NCBI GenBank assembly: GCA_965153355.1
Contig: OZ231126.1
Location: forward strand, 67,518,001-67,582,000
DNA from: Flaccisagitta enflata
Taxonomy: Eukaryota; Chaetognatha; Sagittoidea; Aphragmophora
Reading direction: 5' to 3'
DNA length: 64,000 nt
Shown here: positions 57,416 through 64,000 of the stretch, piece after piece
Layout of the letters: each line of letters opens with the position of its first letter
Position numbering within the stretch: the stretch's first letter is position 1
Notes under the pieces: generated by a model
Databases searched by the model: none
What the model saw: the letters and a program-made list of their open reading frames with translations, nothing else
Told to the model about the DNA's origin: nothing
Translations under genes and position numbers: made by a program

Positions 57416-57644
57416 TTTACTGATACGCGTGGTTAACCGTCGGAAGTAGCATTTAGGGTTTGCAAGCGTGTAAATAAAGCCACCCGCATTTGATAAGTGG
57501 ATCGATTCGTTAAATCCTCAATCAGATATAAATCCATTAAAGCCGTATTTAGTTTTATATGAATGGACTCTTTTTGTGTTCACTTGAGAAATCGATCGGC
57601 GATTGTGATGACGCTGGTCAAGTTGACACAAGGCTATGAAAATA

Positions 57645-57806
57645 CAGTTACACCCCGATTTAACAGATTTAAGAGTAACAAAAATCCACCTATAACAAAC
57701 AGAAAGTCTTGGTGCCATTTCTTTCTTGTATTAGAGACAACAAAGATTTGCTAGGTGTTGATAGATTTGCCAATCCCTTGACAGCCGTTATTGCGGGGTT
57801 CCACTG
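57645..57806 (-). mobile_element. TA-flanked MITE, arm copy of 49-202
   Basis: CAGTTACACCCCG at left and CGGGGTTCCACTG at right, with TA flanks. Confidence 0.6.
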
Positions 57807-57859
57807 TATACAATAAAGCTATACATTTTTTTTTATAAGAGACAACCTTTTTTGAACAC

Positions 57860-59420
57860 AGCCTGGGTTCTCTTGAATTTTTTGCGGTTTTGAGGCTCAA
57901 TGTCTCTTAAATTGTTCTTAATTTTTTCAATGTGTAAAAAAAGTGTATTGATACATTACTTAATGATATTCTATGTATCTTTACTTCATTATTAAAGAAT
58001 AGAGTCATCTTAAGTTATCTATGTCCCGCATGCGACTCATAGGTGTTGGCCTTGTTATAAAACTATTAGTGTTTACAAGGGTAGATTTATTTTTCTTTTT
58101 GTTTAGCTGTTGATTTGTCTTTCTATCTGTCTATTTTTCTATTTGTTTGTAGCTCTGTCTGTCTGTATGTTTTTTTGTATGTATGTCTGTTGACCATTTG
58201 CTTGAATAATGACTATAACAACTGATTGGACACTGATACCTTGGTTGTTTACTTATGAAATGGTTTAGATCATTAGAAAAAATTAGAAATTCTATTTAAC
58301 AACAATCGGATTTAATGACCAAAAATCCCTAGTCCCTTCAGGGTCATTAAACCGGGTTTCCACTGTAGTTTTCTGGCATTTTGGTGCTTGCAAAACAAAT
58401 GGAAAGTGTTTCTCATCGTTACAGCAAATTTTTTGCCCACCCGCAAGCACATCTAGGTCCAAGAGATGTCATGATTACCGGCTGTCTATTGGTCATTTGG
58501 TCTGTCTGTCAGACCACATGTAGTAAACAACTGCCTGATTTTTTACAGACCAAGTTGGTCAATGATAGATCTGATTGAAGGTATTGATATTGTTGGAGGT
58601 CTTCAATGAATGAATGAATAAATAAATTAATCAATGAATCAATGAGCAAATGAAGCAAATGTTATATCTGATGGAAAAATGAAAAAATTGTCAGCAATTT
58701 TGCCATTATGAAAGTTAAAGTAGTTTAGTTAAACGCTGGTAAGTAGACTGACTGACTGACCAACTGACATTGTAGAGATTTGTAAACAAACTGGACATAT
58801 CTGTAAATGATTCTGTGTGTCGGAAATTATATTTGGGAAAATTTGGCTCCTCGGAATATTCTCAAAATATGAACGCCAGTTGTATTGAGATAACCTGTTG
58901 AATGATAACATACACGACCATGTGGCTATGGCGACATGAGCTGCAAGGGGGGGGGGTACCAGGGGCGTATTTGAGCCCATATTTTTGGGGCAGCAAGCCA
59001 AAATCTATGTCCCAACGAGTTTTGTGTCCCAATGATTTTTCTATTACCTATGCAGCTAATTATGCAACTAATATTACTAATTAGTATTGCTTTTTAACTA
59101 CAATGTAAATTGTTTACTATCTAAAACATAAACAAGCCCAAGTATGATGTTTTGTCATATGTCATGGAGCATGGTTATTGCCAAAACTTTTGCCATATTT
59201 GGAGCATTATACTTTTTGCCTCTTGGGTTAATTTTTTTTCTTGGGGTAAAGTATAGTTTTTTTCGATCAGATGTTTTTAAAGAGAATTTCGTTTTTTTGG
59301 TGAAAACTTGGAAATGAGAAATGTTTCAGATTGATCTTGTTGAAGTTTGAGGGCAACAACCTAGACAACTTTATGAAAGGCCAAGGGGATGAATAGGCTC
59401 TGTATTACAGCTGTATTACA
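57860..59420. other. Sequence with no gene seen
   Basis: Contains a Helitron-like 5' scrap on the minus strand (AACAAGGCCAACACC, near 58042-58056) and a CAGTGG-type MITE end (near 58345-58366). No supported coding frame. Confidence 0.4.
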
Positions 59421-59429
59421 TTTCAAGCC

Positions 59430-59443
59430 CCTCTTTCTCTCTC

Positions 59444-59494
<51 letters not shown>

Positions 59495-59495
59495 A
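59430..59495 (+). repeat. (CT)n microsatellite
   Basis: Short CT tract. Confidence 0.95.
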
Positions 59496-59762
59496 TTTGT
59501 GTCCCGATGAAGATAGTGCCCCAACAAAAGGGGCAGCAGCTGCTGCCCCTGACGCCCTGTCAAATACGCCCCTGGGGGGTACTATACATTCTCCGTAATC
59601 TTCACATTGAATTCAACGTGCGTGTGTAGACCCTGATCACAATGACGATCTTAACCACACGCCCACGGCCACACCTATCTGTATGACTGTAACGACAATC
59701 TCGTAAAACCACCGTCTCAGTGATAATTACTACGATCACAATTCATGTTATATCAAATATAA

Positions 59763-59951
59763 ACTCAAGAGACCCACATTTTGGTCGGTTTTCTCACTGC
59801 TGAGATCATTCGGCGGTTGTGAGTTTATAACTGCTCTATTTTGCAGCTCTTCTTCCAATTGTCCTATGCGCTTATCTGACTGTCCTTGACCGATTCGTTT
59901 TTCAAGCCACTCTTTCAAGTCCTCTAACCCATTTGACAAATGTAATACTTG
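59763..59951 (-). CDS. Possible terminal exon, coiled-coil protein
   Basis: The minus-strand frame (after a pyrimidine-rich stretch and a possible acceptor near 59951) reads VLHLSNGLEDLKEWLEKRIG and continues with LEEELQN to a stop at 59763; about 60 residues, charged and with heptad-like leucines. A second copy of the same segment at 60560-60692 is broken. No family is recognised. Existence of the duplicate could also mean this is a low-copy repeat. Confidence 0.35.
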
Positions 59952-60049
59952 TAGATATTCGGATAAATAAAAAAAGAAAAATATATGATTGCCTTCTTTT
60001 ACAAAATCACATTCAACAGCCTTCAAATACTGGAGAAAAAAAAACAAAT

Positions 60050-60052
<3 letters not shown>

Positions 60053-60121
<69 letters not shown>
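60053..60121 (+). repeat. (CT)n microsatellite
   Basis: About 34 CT units immediately before the ORF at 60165. Confidence 0.97.
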
Positions 60122-60124
<3 letters not shown>

Positions 60125-60164
60125 AAACATTTGGTGGCCTCATTTTTCAAGGTCTCAAATTACA

Positions 60165-60470
60165 ATGTATTCGCCAGCTGGTGGTGATGAGGACGTTGAC
60201 CTTCAGCATTCTCGTCAGGACACCGGCCCTCAGCATCCTCGTCAGGACACCGGTCCTCAGCATTCTCGTCAAGATGCCGGCCCTCAACACTCACATCATG
60301 ATGCCGGCCCTCAACAAACTCGTCGAAGTTTTTTGCATTCGAGTTTCGTTCGTCGAATTTCCCGTCAATTCCTCGAAGAAGCTGACGTCTTTGAGTCATT
60401 GCAGGTCTCTTTAAGACACGTGAGGACACGTCAGGACAATTTGAATATCGTGAAGGAAATCCGTTCTTAG
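60165..60470 (+). CDS. Possible first coding exon, repeat-containing
   Basis: ATG at 60165 opens a 101-codon frame. Residues 13-50 are about four repeats of a ten-residue unit (QHSRQDTGPQ / QHSHHDAGPQ), followed by a basic amphipathic part (SFVRRISRQFLEEADVFES). A donor GTGAGG at 60420 would end the exon in phase 0 after codon 85, matching the phase of the exon at 63454. Without splicing, the stop at 60468 comes from an adjoining Helitron-like 3' end (TTAG at 60467). The opposite strand is open as well, so coding is not certain. Confidence 0.35.
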   Translation: MYSPAGGDEDVDLQHSRQDTGPQHPRQDTGPQHSRQDAGPQHSHHDAGPQQTRRSFLHSSFVRRISRQFLEEADVFESLQVSLRHVRTRQDNLNIVKEIRS

Positions 60471-60500
60471 TCGCGTGCACGCGACTCTATGAAAGTTGGA
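60467..60500 (-). mobile_element. Helitron-like 3' fragment
   Basis: TTAGTCGCGTGCACGCGACT with a few following bases only. Confidence 0.5.
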
Positions 60501-60559
60501 CAACATTACTACTCAACCCCTATCTTACTTAAGGATAAGAGCCTTTAGAGCTCTCTATG

Positions 60560-60692
60560 AGTTTATAACTGCTCTATTTTGCAGCTCTTCTTCCAATTGT
60601 CCTATGCGCTTATCTTATTGTCCTTGACCGATTCGTTTTTCAAGCCACTCTTTCAAGTCCGCAAACCCATTTGCAAATGTAATACTTGTATG
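60560..60692 (-). pseudogene. Broken copy of the coiled-coil exon
   Basis: Nearly identical to 59818-59951, but one base is lost (frameshift near 60678) and a stop (TAA) replaces a serine codon in the KRIGQGQ-DKRIG region. Flanking sequence differs. Confidence 0.65.
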
Positions 60693-60949
60693 TCCTTCGG
60701 CATCGGTGTATGGGAGAATTCACAGCTTCAAGCACGACAGCTTAGTAGTCTTTTGCCGTATTTTCAAAGCATTCCGATTAAAAACTGAGGATGTTCACGA
60801 CCATTGCTTAGCAACACTTAAACATTGCTCAAGACTTGCTAACCAATGCTTAAGCAATAGCCGTGAACATCTTCCAGAACATAAGCTAAGCTCACAAAAA
60901 AGTCAGACTATTTGATGTTTCATGCATCTTTTGGTAAAATTAGCCATAC

Positions 60950-61078
60950 ACCCGTAACACTTTGCTTTTTCGGCGTTTTTGGGTGGTTTCAGCATTTCTG
61001 CTCCTGCCTAAACCCTGGGTTAGCCTTTTTTATCACCCGCACCTTCCCTCCCGCGCGCAACTTCGGTAGCCGGACAAA
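60950..61078 (-). mobile_element. Helitron-like middle fragment
   Basis: GTAGCCGGC/GAAGTTGCGCGCGGGAGG and GGCAGGAGCAGAAATGC reversed; neither terminus is intact. Confidence 0.4.
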
Positions 61079-61112
61079 GCAAATTTTGAAAGTCCAAAAA
61101 GGGAAAAACATA

Positions 61113-61713
61113 CAGTGGGGTTCGTGGAAAGACAGCCTTAACTGGAGGAAGGTATTTAAGTATCTTAATTTCATTTGACAAACTTGATATTTAGAATATA
61201 AGTTGTTCACTCGATGCTTTTGTCCCTGAGTTTTTTGGTTGCTATGGAAACCAAAATTATTTTTTCAAACATTTATAACCACTAGAATATCACTTTTTGA
61301 CAAATATTGTCAGGGAACATTGCTCAAAATTGAATTTGCTACAACTTTCCCACAGTATGTTCTGTAAGAATATTGCTCTTTTGGCCGTTGCTAGGGGGCA
61401 TCACACCTAGCAACTGCTAAATGATGCTCCCTAGCAACGGCTAAACGAGTAATATTCTTACAGGACATACTGTGGGAAAGTTGTTGCAAATTTAATTTTG
61501 AGCAATGTTCCCTGATAATATTTGTCAAAATATTGATATTCTGGTTGTTATAAATATTCAAAAAAATAATTTTGGTTTCCATAGCAACCGAAAAACTGGG
61601 GGACAAAAGCATCAATTGAACAACTTATATTTCAAATATCAAATTTGTCAAATGAAATTAAGACACTCAAATACCTTCCTCCAGTTTAGGCTGTTATTCC
61701 ACGAACCCCACCG
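61113..61713. mobile_element. 601-bp fold-back element, TA-flanked
   Basis: The whole element is one inverted repeat: arms of almost 290 bp meet near 61400-61420 (GCTAGGGGGCATCA against TGATGCTCCCTAGC). Ends CAGTGGGGTTCGTGG, TA at 61111-61112 and 61714-61715. No coding frame. Confidence 0.88.
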
Positions 61714-61747
61714 TACAAAATTTACACTTAGTTAGAGAAGGGAATTT

Positions 61748-61941
61748 TTAGTCGCGTGCACGCGGCCCTACAACCCACTCTGTCCGTCGGTCTGTCCGTC
61801 CATCCGTCGGTGACATTGTGCTTTTTCGGCACTTACGGGCAGTTTTCAGGTTACTACTCCTCCCCAACAGCTTGGTTGGTCTATTTCATCACTTCCCCTG
61901 CCCACCAGCACGCGACTTGGGTAGCCGTGTATCTGGCCTGG
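61748..61941 (-). mobile_element. Helitron-like subfamily B
   Basis: Stem GCCGCGTGCACGCGAC, GGACGGACAGACC tract, GGGCAGGGGAAGTGATG and CCAGGCCAGATACACGGC. Confidence 0.7.
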
Positions 61942-61944
61942 TTT

Positions 61945-62055
61945 TTAGATGCGTCCGTCATGATCGTATCTCTATAAGAGGGTTTGTCCGTCCGTCTGTC
62001 GGGCCGTCGGTATGTCCATCCGTTACGCAAGTGCCAAAACCGCGTTCCTCGGTTG
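61945..62055 (-). mobile_element. Helitron-like, GATGCG-type hairpin subfamily
   Basis: Minus 3' end GATACGATCATGACGGACGCATC with CTAA, ATAGAG, and a GGAC tract. It starts 3 bp after the previous copy's 5' end. Confidence 0.5.
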
Positions 62056-62059
62056 TTTT

Positions 62060-62390
62060 TTTTTTTTGTCACGATGAGATCCTATACTGAATCAAATGAT
62101 CGACAAACATGTTTTGAAGGCTTCCTTTACTACTCTTGTCGTTTCATCAGTCTGTTTGTCCATCTGTCTCTCCATATATGTCACATGTTCAATACACACA
62201 GAGGTACAGCCCAGTTCAATACACACAGAGACACAGCCCGGACGATTCTTTGCCCGGTCGGGCTTGTTTCGAAAACAAAGAATACGGCTCATTTACATCA
62301 ATACTTTTTGTAATGAATCGCCATTTCGTTACGTGGTTATTCAGCGTTCGAATGCATCCAGCTGAACGCGTACTTGAATAATTTCAAGAT
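62060..62390. other. Sequence with no gene seen
   Basis: Contains a direct repeat (CAATACACACAGAG at about 62190 and 62217). No supported coding frame. Confidence 0.4.
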
Positions 62391-62394
62391 CCTA

Positions 62395-63436
62395 CAGTAC
62401 GGTGGGAGCAATAAGGGCAGCACAAAGAGGGCCTTCTATACTACCTAGAACATAATTCTTTGTTCACTTGGACCAAAAATTCATTCAATCATAAAATAAC
62501 GATAAATCAATTCATATTATGGTTTGAATACTTCATCTAACTTCCTGCCGTGGAAACACCTGCTTCTATGGACCACTGTAATGATTTGAAAAGCTTCTAA
62601 GGGATCTTCTGCCAGACCTTGTCACCTAACAGTTTGTGCGATTTCATGTCAGTCCTTACAGATTCATAGATTGTCCTTCATGTCTTCATGATCATGAAAT
62701 TCTTTGGGGTAATCAGTGTTGGGAAATCAAGTTAGTAGCCTTTTAACTCTTTTCAGCCTCTGACGTTTATTCAGTCAAATATTTTATCTCTAGACAAGCA
62801 AGTGTGTGTTGTGATAGATGGCACAAAAAAACTGCTCAATTCATATCTCAATTTTCAAAAGTGACAAGCAATCTTCAAACTGCTCTCAATTCTAAACGCT
62901 TTGAGCTACCAGAATGGGATTGGATTCAAATGAAAAATTTTTTGAAGCCGTTTCTGAATCTCACCAATTTTTCTTATCTATCTTTAACCAAATTGTAGTT
63001 ATTGATGTTTATAGGTGAACGAAGACTTTTGTTCTAGGTAGTATTCTCATTGTTTGAAGGAGGAACTTAAAGCTTTCATTTTTCTGAAAGCTGATGGTCT
63101 AAGGTATTAAGTGAACATAAAATTCCACATCAAGTGATTCAAAAGAAAACTGAGAATTGATAAACCTTTTATTGCTTGCGGAGTAATAGCTCTGTTGGTA
63201 TAGTGCTAAACCTAGCTGTAATAGTTGCTTCTCTTCAGGGTCACAGGTTTGATTCCAGAGAGGTGTTGCAGCTTTTTTCTTTTTGGTCAAGAGTTACAGC
63301 TAGAGGTATGAAACTATATTCACTCAAAGCTCTTACCCATCTGCTTTCGAAAAAACCACAGTTCAAGCTACTTCATTAAGATAGTGCAGCAGGAAATGAC
63401 CCTCCATCTGAGGTCGTCATTGCTCCCATCGTACTG
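62395..63436. mobile_element. 1042-bp TA-flanked TIR element
   Basis: Ends CAGTACGGTGGGAGCAAT and, reversed, CAGTACGATGGGAGCAAT, with TA at 62393-62394 and 63437-63438. The interior carries GAGCTACC / TTTTTTGAAGCC module text and a tRNA-like segment (63177-63270). Its right end is 17 bp before a splice acceptor. Confidence 0.8.
63177..63270 (+). repeat. tRNA-like segment
   Basis: TAGCTCTGTTGGTATAGTG and, 40 bases on, GGTTTGATTCC resemble A and B boxes. Stems are imperfect, so a SINE-type insert or decayed tRNA is more likely than a working gene. Confidence 0.4.
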
Positions 63437-63453
63437 TATCTCTCGCTTTTCAG

Positions 63454-64000
63454 GAAGCAGCGGTCATTGGAGCCTACGCCTCTGTTTCCTCCGCATCTTT
63501 CAAGACTAAAACCGATAAATCCTTATCTGTCAAAGCATCACTTCCGGAACTCGCCGAGGGAGAATGTAAAGCTGACCAAGCCGACGAAGCCGACGAAGCC
63601 GACCAAGTGATTCATAGCAACGTCGATGAAACAGTTGTTGGTCAACAATCTACTGGAGACTACTCGGACACTTCTGATGCAGCTGTTGGTGTTCAGTCCG
63701 TCATCTCATCCCAACGCATCAACGAACAACCGTTCAACCGAACACCGCCCGAATCGTCATATTTTGTCACTTCGCGGGATGCGGGATACGCGACTACACA
63801 GAAGCCATCATCCTCTGTATCACTCGCTTCGCACGCCACGCTGACAGATGGTGGATATCAATCGGCAGTGTCAACAACAACAACAACCATGTCAACATCT
63901 CATGAGTCATCATCATCAGCTGTAGCCTTTGCTTCACACGCCACGCTGACTGATGAAGATGGAGATCAACCTGAAGTGTCAATGACAACCTTGTTGGCGT
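63454..64000 (+). CDS. Exon of an unknown Ser/Thr-rich protein, open at the window end
   Basis: The frame starts after the acceptor TCTCTCGCTTTTCAG (AG at 63452-63453) and is open for 182 codons to the end of the window with no in-frame ATG near its start; an in-frame TGA at 63409 precedes it. It begins EAAVIGAYASVSSASFK. Features: an ADEADEADQ run, an acidic Ser/Thr-rich centre, and two copies of a segment with ASHATLTD (about 85 bases apart) followed by S/T-rich stretches. No family is recognised. Low-complexity Ser/Thr regions like this are often extracellular or disordered. Confidence 0.55.

Larger units (their letters stand above)
56702..57850. repeat. Right arm of inverted duplication a
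   Basis: Reverse complement of 1-935, with one additional Helitron-like insertion (56917-57112). Confidence 0.85.

Overview
This is eukaryotic, almost certainly invertebrate-animal, nuclear DNA. It has spliced genes with GT-AG introns, a TATA box, AATAAA polyadenylation signals and a Kozak-type start. Its gene content is metazoan: a secreted protein with two chitin-binding (peritrophin-A/CBM14) domains and a large NACHT-family immune-type receptor with a DZIP3-like HEPN domain. Degenerate TTAGGG repeats occur inside interspersed elements. The species cannot be fixed from the sequence. A marine or lophotrochozoan-like invertebrate would fit, but that is inference.

Genes are sparse. The chitin-binding gene is at 23802-25919 (+, two exons, apparently complete). 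A single 1323-codon exon at 47026-50997 (+) encodes an N-terminal Ser/Thr-rich tail, a HEPN domain, a heptad coiled coil, a NACHT NTPase, a polyglutamine run and a six-blade Kelch-type propeller. This is the most interesting gene of the window. At the right end an exon opens at a clear splice acceptor (63454) and runs off the window; a short upstream ORF at 60165 has a phase-compatible donor and may be its first exon. A short coiled-coil exon with a broken second copy lies on the minus strand at 59.8-60.7 kb. A decayed hAT transposase C-terminus lies at 53.4 kb.

Most of the rest is repeats in recognisable families. (1) A Helitron-like non-autonomous family begins CAAGGCC, carries a (GGAC/ACCG)n tract, and ends in a GC-rich hairpin followed by CTAA; more than 25 copies or fragments are present, in several subfamilies. 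(2) A family ('D') has ~50-bp inverted termini around GGCCCCAAAGGGCC and an internal 20-30 bp minisatellite. (3) At least ten TA-flanked terminal-inverted-repeat elements have different ends, and several share internal sequence. (4) Three hAT-type MITEs begin CAGGGGTG, two with perfect 8-bp target duplications. (5) There are long simple-sequence tracts (CT, CA, GGGA, TTG, CAA) and several satellites with units of 10 to 168 bp. Many open frames in these tracts are artefacts.

At large scale, segments of the left third reappear inverted on the right, nested around roughly 23-29 kb: 1-935 with 56.7-57.85 kb, 3.4-4.16 kb with 37.6-39.8 kb, 8.97-9.86 kb with 36.65-37.62 kb, and 11.76-14.4 kb with 33.0-35.47 kb. 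Each arm carries private transposon insertions, so the other arm supplies the empty site. That allows several element boundaries to be set to the base without outside data.
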